From Pseudomonadota bacterium (GTDB lineage: Bacteria; Pseudomonadota; Alphaproteobacteria; Rhizobiales; Xanthobacteraceae), in NCBI GenBank assembly GCA_023431725.1, contig JAEYVN010000042.1, forward strand, positions 1-6,195: a stretch of 6,195 nucleotides of DNA. Reading direction: 5' to 3'. The stretch's first letter is position 1. Every line of letters begins with the position of its first letter. Positions 1 to 6,195 of the stretch are shown in pieces. The notes beneath the pieces were generated by a model. It saw nothing but the letters and a program-made list of their open reading frames with translations, searched no databases and had not been told where the DNA came from. A program made the translations under genes and the position numbers.

Positions 1-656
1 GGCCGTTGTCGGAGCAGGCCTATCAATTGATCCGCGACGGCATTTTGCGCGGCGCCATTGCGGCCGGCGAAAAGCTGAAGATCGATGTGCTGCAGCGCGA
101 CTACCAGATCTCCAGTTCGCCGCTGCGTGAGGCGCTCAACCGGCTTGTCGCCGAAAGCCTGGTGGTGGCCGATGAACGCCGCGGTTTCCGTGCGGCGCCG
201 GTGACGGCAAAGGATCTGATGGATCTGACGTCGATGCGGCTGGTGGTCGAGCCGGGCGCGCTCGAGGCTTCGATCAAGAATGGCTCCGATGCCTGGGAGG
301 CGCAGGTGGTCGCGGCCTTTTACCGGCTCGACCGGATCGAAAAGAAGATCGCATCCGGTGACATGGCGCGCGATGACGAATGGACCATGCGGCACAAGGA
401 CTTTCACATGTCGCTTGTCTCGGCCTGCGGGTCCGAGCGGCTGATCGAATTGTGCTCGAAGCTGTTCGATCAGTCGGAGCGCTATCGCCGCTTGTCGGCG
501 TCTCTGCGGCAGAAGCCGCGCAATACGTCCGACGAGCATCAAAAGCTGATGGAAGTGGCTCTTTCACGGGCGCCCGGCGCGGTGCTGCAACTGCGCGAGC
601 ATATCGAGCGCACCGCCGAGCACGTGGTCCCGAGCCTTCGCACATCGCAAGTCTGA
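1..656 (+). CDS. GntR family transcriptional regulator, FCD domain (5' end probably outside the window)
   Basis: Cytoplasmic DNA-binding regulator of the FadR (FCD) branch of the GntR family, which usually represses catabolic operons until a small carboxylate or related metabolite binds. Numbered from the TTG at position 6, residues 1-65 form the winged helix-turn-helix, with the typical SSSPLREALNRL recognition region (37-48) and the wing near ERRGFRAA (57-64). Residues about 70-205 form the all-helical FCD ligand domain. Candidate metal ligands are H134 (in KDFH), H178 (DEHQ) and H199 (LREH). The position four before H134, often Asp in FCD proteins, is H130. The arrangement RHxxFH followed by CGS, LFD and RYR recalls the E. 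coli CsiR/GlaR branch (comparison from memory). The frame is open to the window edge, and GntR proteins normally have some residues before this helix, so the true start is probably upstream and TTG at 6 is only a possible start. It is followed after 31 bases by the dioxygenase gene, so it may control that operon. Confidence 0.9.
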   Translation, partial: PLSEQAYQLIRDGILRGAIAAGEKLKIDVLQRDYQISSSPLREALNRLVAESLVVADERRGFRAAPVTAKDLMDLTSMRLVVEPGALEASIKNGSDAWEAQVVAAFYRLDRIEKKIASGDMARDDEWTMRHKDFHMSLVSACGSERLIELCSKLFDQSERYRRLSASLRQKPRNTSDEHQKLMEVALSRAPGAVLQLREHIERTAEHVVPSLRTSQV

Positions 657-676
657 ATCAACAAATCGGTCCTGAC

Positions 677-680
677 AGGA
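677..680 (+). promoter_or_regulatory. Shine-Dalgarno AGGA for the dioxygenase gene
   Basis: AGGA lies 7 bases before the ATG at 688, within the 31-base gap after the GntR stop. It supports the ATG at 688 as the start and suggests translation independent of the upstream gene. Confidence 0.6.
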
Positions 681-687
681 AAACGCT

Positions 688-1572
688 ATGATCAACGTGT
701 CGGCCATTGGCCATGCCACCTTCGAAACGCCCGACCTCGACCGGATGGTCGATTATTATGTGAACGTGCTCGGGCTGGTGCTCGTCGATCGCGCCGGCGA
801 CACCGCTTATCTGGCGACGCCGCATGATTATCATTCGGTGGTGCTGAAGCAGGGCTCGGCCGCGCGCTGCACGCAGATCACGCTGCAACTGCCGAAGGAT
901 GCCGACCTCAATGATGTCGCGAAGCATCTGTCAGCGAATGGCCTCGACGCGAAGCTGGAATCGCACAGCCAGCCGTCGACGCCGGCAACGATCTCGCTGG
1001 CCGGGCCGGACGATATCCGTGTCGGCCTGATCCATGCGCGCGACGTGCCGCAGAAGGCGAAGCCCGCCGGTATCGGCCCGCGCAAGCTCGGCCACATCGC
1101 CTTCAACGTTCACGACGTGCAGGGTGCGGTCGATTTCTTCACCAAGCTTCTCGGTTTCCGCGTGTCCGACTGGATGGGCGATTTCTTCGCCTTCCTGCGC
1201 TGCGGTCCCGATCACCACACGGTCAACCTGCTGCACGGCAAGACCAACAAGATGCACCACATCGCCTTCGAGACGAATGACTGGGAGCATATCCGCACGG
1301 CCTGCGACTTCCTCGGCAAGCAGAAGATCCCGCTGATCTGGGGTCCGGGCCGTCACGGCATCGGCCACAACATCTTCATCTATCATCACACGCCGGATGG
1401 TCAGATCATGGAGCTCTACACCGATCTCGACCAGATGAGCGACGAGGCGTCCGGCGCGTTCGATCCGCGGCCGTGGCACGAAGACAATCCGCAGCGCCCG
1501 AAGGTGTGGCAGCCGGGACCGCAGACATCGAACATCTGGGGCATCCCGACACCGCAATTGTTCCGCGATTGA
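688..1572 (+). CDS. VOC-family type I extradiol ring-cleavage dioxygenase (catechol 2,3-dioxygenase-like)
   Basis: A 294-residue protein with two vicinal-oxygen-chelate modules, about residues 4-117 and 132-247, the usual layout and length of type I extradiol dioxygenases. These Fe(II) enzymes open catecholic rings next to the hydroxyl pair with O2. The C-terminal module keeps the predicted iron triad H136 (LGHIAF), H191 (MHHIAFE) and E242 (IMELY). It also has residues matching the second-sphere set of BphC: H177 (DHHTVN), H223 (GRH) and Y232 (IYHHTPDG). Residues 221-242 fit the classical extradiol signature G-x-H-x7-I-Y-x2-T-P-x-G-x3-E. The N-terminal module lacks the triad, as expected. A Trp/Pro-rich tail (about 257-294) follows the fold. 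It lies between a GntR regulator and an MDR oxidoreductase on the same strand. Substrate is not identifiable: 2,3-dihydroxybiphenyl, catechol or another diol are all possible. A non-dioxygenase VOC role is unlikely given the intact site. Confidence 0.88.
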   Translation: MINVSAIGHATFETPDLDRMVDYYVNVLGLVLVDRAGDTAYLATPHDYHSVVLKQGSAARCTQITLQLPKDADLNDVAKHLSANGLDAKLESHSQPSTPATISLAGPDDIRVGLIHARDVPQKAKPAGIGPRKLGHIAFNVHDVQGAVDFFTKLLGFRVSDWMGDFFAFLRCGPDHHTVNLLHGKTNKMHHIAFETNDWEHIRTACDFLGKQKIPLIWGPGRHGIGHNIFIYHHTPDGQIMELYTDLDQMSDEASGAFDPRPWHEDNPQRPKVWQPGPQTSNIWGIPTPQLFRD

Positions 1573-1583
1573 GTTTGCAATCA

Positions 1584-2603
1584 ATGACCGAGATGATGAA
1601 AGCCGTCGTGATCCGTGAATTCGGCGGCCCCGATGTGTTGCATCTTGAAGACGTGCCGGTGCCGACGCCGGCGCCCGGTGAGGTGCTGCTGAAGGTGGAA
1701 GCCGTCTCGGTCAATCGGACGCTCGATCTTGCCGTGCGTGCGGGCCGTTATGCGCGCACGGTGGCGCTGCCGCATGTACTTGGCGCCGATCCGTCCGGCA
1801 TTGTGGTGGCCGTCGGTGACGGCGTGACGTCACGCAAGCTTGGTGATCGGGTTGCGACATCACCGCGAGTCAAGGCTGCGACCGCGACGCAGGGGCCGGT
1901 GATGCTTGGCGTGCAGGTGTGGGGCGGTTACGCGCAATATGTCGTGTTGCCGGCGACCAGCACGCATCTCATTCCCGATGGTCTCGATTTTGATGCGGCG
2001 ACGATTGTCGCGCGTCACGCGCCGCTGGCGTTCAACCTGCTGACGGAGAAAGCCAGGGTCGCGGCCGGCGAATGGGTGCTCATCATGGGGGCGGCCGGCG
2101 GGCTCGGCAGCGCCGGCGTGCAGGTCGCAAAATATCTCGGTGCGAAGGTCATTGCCGCGGCCGGTGCCGATGAGCGCGTGGCGGCAGCGAAGAAACTGGG
2201 CGCGGATTTCGGCGTCAATTATCGCGCCACCGATCTTGCAGAAGAAGTCAGCCGCATCACCGGCGGCCGTGGCGTCGATGTCATCTTCGAGAATGTCGGC
2301 GATGCCGATCTCTTCCCGAAGGCGTTCGCGAGCATTGCCCGCAACGGCCGGCTGGTCACCGCCGGCGCGCATGCCGGCGGCATGGTGCCGCTCGATCTGA
2401 ACAAGCTCTATCTCAACTATGTCACCATCATCGGCTCGACCGCGCAGACCGACGCCGATGTGGAGCGCAGCCTGGAGATCGCCACCCAGGGCCATCTCGA
2501 CGTGCTGATCGATCGGGTGATGCCGCTATCGGAGGCTGCCGCCGCGCATACGCTGGTCGGCGAGCGCGCGGGGCTTGGAAAAATCGTGCTCAAGCCCTGG
2601 TAA
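1584..2603 (+). CDS. Zinc-independent MDR-family NAD(P)H oxidoreductase, quinone-reductase-like
   Basis: A 339-residue cytoplasmic protein of the medium-chain dehydrogenase/reductase superfamily. An N-terminal GroES-like domain (about 4-130) is followed by a Rossmann domain with the nucleotide-binding loop GAAGGLGSAG (169-178). The catalytic-zinc Cys position is Asn (N44 in SVNRTLD), the usual GHE motif is replaced by LGADPSG (66-72), and the protein has no cysteine at all. Both zinc sites are therefore absent, as in quinone oxidoreductases (zeta-crystallin/QOR type) and enoyl reductases. Such enzymes use NADPH to reduce quinones or activated C=C bonds. ATGs at 1584, 1593 and 1596 are all possible starts with weak ribosome sites. 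I chose 1584, 11 bases after the dioxygenase stop; the longer open frame from 1473 would overlap that gene by 100 bases. Probably co-transcribed with the dioxygenase, and it may act on an intermediate of the same pathway (inference). Confidence 0.88.
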   Translation: MTEMMKAVVIREFGGPDVLHLEDVPVPTPAPGEVLLKVEAVSVNRTLDLAVRAGRYARTVALPHVLGADPSGIVVAVGDGVTSRKLGDRVATSPRVKAATATQGPVMLGVQVWGGYAQYVVLPATSTHLIPDGLDFDAATIVARHAPLAFNLLTEKARVAAGEWVLIMGAAGGLGSAGVQVAKYLGAKVIAAAGADERVAAAKKLGADFGVNYRATDLAEEVSRITGGRGVDVIFENVGDADLFPKAFASIARNGRLVTAGAHAGGMVPLDLNKLYLNYVTIIGSTAQTDADVERSLEIATQGHLDVLIDRVMPLSEAAAAHTLVGERAGLGKIVLKPW

Positions 2604-2606
2604 TGC

Positions 2607-2623
2607 CGTCGCGGCTGGCGACG
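2607..2623. terminator. Possible bidirectional terminator hairpin between converging genes
   Basis: CGTCGC (2607-2612) and GCGACG (2618-2623) form a perfect 6-bp stem with a 5-base loop. It falls inside the 21-base gap between the MDR stop (2603) and the MarR stop (2625). No clear T-tract follows on either strand, so intrinsic termination is uncertain and the short GC-rich stem could be chance. Confidence 0.35.
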
Positions 2624-2624
2624 T

Positions 2625-3221
2625 CTACTTGCCTTCTCCCAAGAGAAGATAGGCCTGGAGCGCGAGGGCCCGGTCGGACGACTCCAGAAGCTTGTCGATC
2701 ATCTGTGTCATGTATTTCAGATCGTCGCGGCTCAGGGGACCGAACTCGGCGTCATTCACCTGACGCTGCATCGGCGCGAGCTTTTCCAGCAACGCATGGC
2801 CCTTGGCCGACACCGTGAGGGTCACGCGACGGCGATCCTCGGTGTCTGTGCGTTTGTTGATCAGGCCCATCTTCAGGAGGCGCTGCGCCAGCGTGGTGAC
2901 GAACGCGCCCGACAGATGCAGATGATCGGCGACCGTCTTGATGTTGACGTCGCCATCGACCGACAGATGGGCGATCGAAATCAGCGTCGAATATTCAATG
3001 CCGGCGAGGCCGATGGCCTTGCCGTGTCCGCTGCGGATCTGTTCATGCCGGGCCAGGAAGCCGAGCAGGCCATGAACCAGATGACGGAATTCCCGGTCGC
3101 TGCCGTTCGAGATCAGCTCCGGCCGCGTCACCGTCAAAGGAAACTTGGCCGTTTCACCCTTCCGCTTGGCGGGGGCTTGGTCGACAGAGGCTGCCGGCTT
3201 TCGCTTGGGTGATGCTGCCAT
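2625..3221 (-). CDS. MarR family transcriptional regulator with basic N-terminal extension
   Basis: A 198-residue winged-helix regulator. The MarR core spans about residues 42-190. Helix-turn-helix residues lie near NIKTVADHL (93-101) and SGAFVTTLAQRL (104-115), and the wing carries the family hallmark DRRR (129-132). Long helices at about 44-62 and 164-192 would form the dimer interface. The first 25 or so residues are an Ala/Lys/Pro-rich, probably disordered basic extension, making it longer than the usual 140-170 residues. There is no cysteine, so thiol-oxidation sensing is excluded; ligand sensing is more likely. It lies 108 bases downstream of livF on the same strand and converges with the catabolic genes. 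MarR proteins often bind phenolic ligands and control aromatic uptake or breakdown, so it may regulate the transporter, the + strand genes or both (inference). The start has only a weak AAGAG upstream. Confidence 0.9.
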   Translation of the reverse strand: MAASPKRKPAASVDQAPAKRKGETAKFPLTVTRPELISNGSDREFRHLVHGLLGFLARHEQIRSGHGKAIGLAGIEYSTLISIAHLSVDGDVNIKTVADHLHLSGAFVTTLAQRLLKMGLINKRTDTEDRRRVTLTVSAKGHALLEKLAPMQRQVNDAEFGPLSRDDLKYMTQMIDKLLESSDRALALQAYLLLGEGK

Positions 3222-3242
3222 ACGAGCTCTTATCAGGGTCCG

Positions 3243-3261
3243 GGATGTCAGAGATTCATCC
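3243..3261. promoter_or_regulatory. Short inverted repeat upstream of the MarR gene, possible operator
   Basis: GGATG (3243-3247) and CATCC (3257-3261) are inverted repeats separated by 9 bases, 22 bases upstream of the MarR start. The 19-bp span is of the size of MarR-family sites, but 5-bp arms are easily found by chance. Confidence 0.2.
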
Positions 3262-3286
3262 GCCTAACACATCGCGCATATCATCG

Positions 3287-3303
3287 CCCCAGATAAACTG
3301 TGG
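3287..3303. promoter_or_regulatory. Imperfect 17-bp palindrome upstream of the MarR gene, possible operator
   Basis: CCCCAG-ATAAA-CTGTGG pairs at 5 of 6 positions on each side of an AT-rich 5-base centre. It stands out in GC-rich surroundings and has the size typical of MarR operators (about 16-20 bp). It is 66 bases upstream of the MarR start, so autoregulation is plausible but unproven. Confidence 0.3.
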
Positions 3304-3312
3304 ATGAAACGC

Positions 3313-3329
3313 GAGGAAGCGCCTTGCTC
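3313..3329 (-). terminator. Weak hairpin directly after livF
   Basis: GAG-G-AAG (3313-3319) and CTT-G-CTC (3323-3329) pair across a 3-base loop with one central mismatch, beginning one base after the livF stop. On the - strand it is followed by GCGTTTC, only a minimal T-run. It may attenuate or end the liv transcript before the MarR gene, or may be chance. Confidence 0.25.
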
Positions 3330-4045
<716 letters not shown>

Positions 4046-4046
<1 letters not shown>

Positions 4047-4810
4047 CAGTCTTCTCCGCCGAGATAGGCATCCAGCACCTTGGGATTGGTGCGGACCGAC
4101 GCCGGGTCGCCGTTGGCGATCATCTGGCCGAAATCCAGAACGTAGAGATGGTGGCAGAGGTTCATCACGAACGTCATGTCGTGTTCGATCAGCAGGATGG
4201 TGAGACCCTCCTTGCACAATTCGATCAGCAGAAGGCGAAGCTCATGCGCTTCGTCATGGTTCATGCCGGCGACGGGCTCGTCGAGCAGCAGCAATTTGGG
4301 GCCGGCGGTGAGGGCGCGGGCCATCTCAACCTTCCGCTGGATGCCGTAGGGCAGCGATTGCGCGATACGGTCGCGCACCTTCTCTAGTCCGAAGGTGACG
4401 AGTGCCTTTTCGGCTTTCTCGCGCGCGCCGGGATCGGCCCAGCGTGTCGGCAGCAGCCGCCGCCAGGTCGCATCGGTGTGCGGCTGGGCAACGAGCAGAT
4501 GCTCCCACACCGTCATGCCGGAGAACAGGCGGATGTTCTGGAACGTGCGGGCGATGCCGGTGCGGGCGATCTGGTAGGGCAGCAGCGTCGTGATCTGCTG
4601 TCCTTCGAAATACACATTACCTGAACTCGCCTGATAGGCGCCGGTGATGACGTTGAAGATGGTCGTCTTGCCGGCCCCGTTCGGGCCGATGATGCCGGTC
4701 ACACGGCCCTTCGGGATTTCGCAACTGACATCGTTCAGCGCACGGATGCCGCCGAAGGTTCGCGTCACGTTGACGAGCTGGAGCAACGGCTCCGGTGAAG
4801 AAGACGTCAT
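4046..4810 (-). CDS. livG: Branched-chain-type ABC transporter ATP-binding protein LivG
   Basis: A 254-residue cytoplasmic ATPase, partner of LivF in the transporter. Walker A is GPNGAGKTT (42-50), the Q-loop is in RTFQNIRLF (Q91), Walker B is LLLLDEP (173-179), and the switch histidine is H210 (IEHDM). The signature is the non-canonical LPYGIQR (153-159) instead of LSGGQ; a Tyr-Gly form such as LSYGxQR is common in LivG. The 100-130 region has the LivG-type insertion (HLLVAQ, then a basic/Trp-containing loop). GGAAG 8 bases upstream supports the ATG at 4810, which overlaps the livM stop by four bases (ATGA). The family assignment is firm; the transported substrate is not shown. Confidence 0.95.
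4054..4057 (-). promoter_or_regulatory. Shine-Dalgarno GGAG deciding the livF start
   Basis: On the - strand GGAG lies 7 bases before the ATG at 4046, inside the last codons of livG. It supports this start over the upstream in-frame one and fits coupled translation with livG. Confidence 0.65.
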
Positions 4811-5643
4811 GATGCTTGCTTCCGCAGGCTGAAGAGGCGGAACAGATTGCGATCGAGGATGCCCTGACGCCGCGTCAGCAGCACAAGGATCAGGAGCGCA
4901 CCGAAGGCGGCGAGCCGCCAGTCGGAAATGAAGCGCAGCATTTCCGGCAGCATCACCAGCAGGCCCGATCCGATGATCGCACCCGGCGCAACCGTCGAGC
5001 CGCCAAGGATCACGGCCAGCACGAATTCGATCGAGCGATCGAAGCCGAAATTGGCCGGCTCAATGTAAACGTGGTGATGCGCGAACAGGCCGCCCGAAAT
5101 GGCCGCAACGGCGGCACCGAAGCCGAAGGCGCCGATCTTGGTTGCGGTGGTGTTGAGGCCGACGAGGCTTGCCGCCGTTTCGTCATCGTGCACGGCGCGC
5201 ATTTCCAGCCACAGGCGCGATTGTTCGAGCACCATCACCAGCAGCAGGATGCCGCCGGCCCAGAGCCAGATGTAGGTGACTGAAATGTGCTTCATGCCGC
5301 TGAAGCCGCCGGATCCGCCCATGGTATCGAAATTGAGCAGGAAGCTGCGCACCATCTCGCCGAAGCCGAGGGTGGCCATGGCCAGATAGATGCCCTTCAG
5401 CCGCAATGCCGGAAAGCCGATGATGATGCCGGCGATGCCGGCGCCGACCGCGGCGATCAGCAAGGCAGGGGTCAGCGGCACGCCCATCTCGACGGTGAGA
5501 TAGGACGTGGCGTAAGCGCCGATGCCCATGAAGCCGGCATTGCCGAGCGACAATTGGCCGGTGGCGAGAATGATGTAAACGCTGAGAGCGCCGAGCAGCA
5601 GAATTCCGGTGTCGGCGAGAAGGCCTGCGTAATAGGTCGACAT
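4807..5643 (-). CDS. livM: Branched-chain-type ABC transporter permease LivM
   Basis: A 278-residue inner-membrane permease that pairs with LivH to form the translocation channel. About eight hydrophobic segments can be seen, near residues 10-29, 33-50, 59-80, 84-104, 125-140, 168-188, 203-232 and 242-258. Family motifs are GQLSLGNAGFMGIGAY (29-44), PALRLKGIYLAMATLGFGE (78-96) and, near the C-terminus, LTRRQGIL (256-263). The ATPase-coupling loop is around RAVHDDETAASLVGLN (149-164). It is shorter than many LivM proteins (often 300-350 residues) because the N-terminus begins almost at the first transmembrane helix; the family motifs are otherwise intact, so this is a short-form LivM rather than a fragment. 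The start ATG overlaps the livH stop by one base (TGATG), with GGGA 11 bases upstream. Confidence 0.94.
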   Translation of the reverse strand: MSTYYAGLLADTGILLLGALSVYIILATGQLSLGNAGFMGIGAYATSYLTVEMGVPLTPALLIAAVGAGIAGIIIGFPALRLKGIYLAMATLGFGEMVRSFLLNFDTMGGSGGFSGMKHISVTYIWLWAGGILLLVMVLEQSRLWLEMRAVHDDETAASLVGLNTTATKIGAFGFGAAVAAISGGLFAHHHVYIEPANFGFDRSIEFVLAVILGGSTVAPGAIIGSGLLVMLPEMLRFISDWRLAAFGALLILVLLTRRQGILDRNLFRLFSLRKQAS

Positions 5644-6195
5644 CAGACGCGCGGTCCCTGATCAGTGCGTGCGCCGCCAAGGATGCCCTGCGGGCGCAGC
5701 AGGAGAATGAGGATCATCAGGCCATAGACCACGAGATCGCGGATCTGCGAGCCGCCGTAGGCGACGGTCATCACTTCGGCGATGCCGATCAGCGGACCGG
5801 CCACCAATGCGCCCCAGATCCGGGTGGTGCCGCCGATCACCATGACGGCGATGGCCTTGAGGCCGGTTTCGACGCCGACGTAAGGCGTGATGGCTGCGTA
5901 ATGCAGGCCGACCAGCACGCCGGCAGCGCCAGCGAGCAACCCCGACAGGATGAACGCAACCATCATCAGCTGGTCGGCGCGTACGCCGAGCAGACGCGCA
6001 ACGTCGCGGTTCTCGGCGACGGCGCGCAAGGCGCGGCCGATCGAGGTGCGCTGTACGACGAACGCCAGAAGTGCGACCAGAAAGACAGTAGCGCCGAGCA
6101 CGAGCAGTTGCATGCCGCCGATCGAGACCGGGCCGAATTGATAGCGCTCGCCCAGAAACTCGGATGGCAATTGCAGCGGGTCGGATCCCCAGACG
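5643..6195 (-). CDS. livH: Branched-chain-type ABC transporter permease LivH (5' end outside the window)
   Basis: The second inner-membrane permease of the importer. The window holds 183 codons to the stop; LivH is normally about 290 residues, so roughly the first 100 are cut off at the right edge. The frame stays open to 6194, and the residues before the internal TTG at 6170 (VWGSDPLQL) read as normal LivH, so that TTG is not the start. Hydrophobic segments lie near visible residues 28-47, 76-98, 112-143 and 151-166. The coupling loop is GRALRAVAENRDVARLLGV (53-71), matching the LivH pattern, followed by the conserved GLKAIAVMVIGG (111-122) and LLRPQGILG (165-173). First gene of livHMGF visible here. 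A binding-protein gene and the operon promoter may lie further upstream. Confidence 0.94.
   Translation of the reverse strand, partial: VWGSDPLQLPSEFLGERYQFGPVSIGGMQLLVLGATVFLVALLAFVVQRTSIGRALRAVAENRDVARLLGVRADQLMMVAFILSGLLAGAAGVLVGLHYAAITPYVGVETGLKAIAVMVIGGTTRIWGALVAGPLIGIAEVMTVAYGGSQIRDLVVYGLMILILLLRPQGILGGARTDQGPRV

Larger units (their letters stand above)
3222..3329. other. Intergenic region between livF and the MarR gene
   Basis: A 108-base gap, the longest non-coding stretch in the window, within an otherwise tightly packed - strand. It holds a weak hairpin next to the livF stop (3313-3329), an imperfect 17-bp palindrome (3287-3303), a direct repeat of CATCGC (3270 and 3282) and a short inverted repeat (3243-3261). 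I found no convincing -35/-10 pair. The size suggests the MarR gene has its own promoter here. Confidence 0.55.

Noticed and set aside
1473..1583. Upstream extension of the MDR gene to an earlier start
   Set aside because: It would overlap the dioxygenase by 100 bases, and its 37 extra residues do not resemble the MDR N-terminus, which begins MKAVVI-like after the ATGs at 1584-1596.
931..1584. - strand open frame of 217 codons opposite the dioxygenase gene
   Set aside because: The + strand encodes the complete iron site and both VOC modules; this reading shows no domain.
1860..2495. - strand open frame of 211 codons opposite the MDR gene
   Set aside because: Antisense to a well-formed MDR protein; the Arg/His/Asp-rich composition and lack of motifs mark it as a shadow.
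3222..3329. Sigma-70 type promoter for the MarR gene
   Set aside because: TATCTG, TGATAT and TGATAA could each serve as a -10, but none has a good -35 at 16-18 bases, so no promoter is called.
4047..4217. N-terminal extension of livF by 57 codons
   Set aside because: It overlaps livG, is Arg/Pro/His-rich and lies before the standard LivF start, which has its own GGAG.
4816..5283. + strand open frame of 155 codons opposite livM
   Set aside because: Antisense to clear transmembrane segments; Gln/Glu/His-rich reading typical of the complement of a hydrophobic gene.
6168..6170. TTG as the start of livH
   Set aside because: The frame continues upstream with normal LivH sequence to the window edge; this codon is internal Leu.

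Overview
The window is a GC-rich stretch of bacterial chromosome, tightly packed with genes. Codon use, the FCD-type GntR regulator and the branched-chain-amino-acid-type (HAAT) ABC transporter beside a MarR regulator suggest an alphaproteobacterium, perhaps of the Bradyrhizobium/Rhodopseudomonas group. That placement is an inference from style; no rRNA or other taxonomic marker is present.

Layout. Two gene sets converge near position 2610. On the + strand are the end-truncated GntR/FCD regulator (1-656), a two-domain VOC-fold type I extradiol ring-cleavage dioxygenase (688-1572) and a zinc-independent MDR oxidoreductase of the quinone-reductase type (1584-2603). Their gaps are only 31 and 11 bases, so they look like one operon. 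On the - strand, running from the right edge inwards, are livH (partial, cut at 6195), livM, livG and livF. Each stop overlaps the next start by 1 to 4 bases. After a 108-base gap comes a MarR regulator (2625-3221). The two operons end 21 bases apart, and that gap holds a small perfect hairpin.

How the genes may work together. HAAT transporters carry amino acids but are also used by soil bacteria for aromatic acids and related compounds. Here one sits opposite a ring-cleavage dioxygenase with a complete iron site, an MDR reductase and two ligand-type regulators. A plausible reading is an uptake-and-catabolism locus for an aromatic or catecholic compound. The substrate cannot be read from the sequence. 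No periplasmic binding protein (livK) is in the window; it could lie upstream of livH.

No RNA genes, mobile elements, CRISPR arrays or long repeats were seen. The only non-coding stretch above 100 bases is 3222-3329, which contains short inverted and direct repeats that could be operators. Nothing here is clearly a new system. The most useful leads are the unassigned dioxygenase/transporter pairing and the asymmetric ATPase sites of LivG/LivF.
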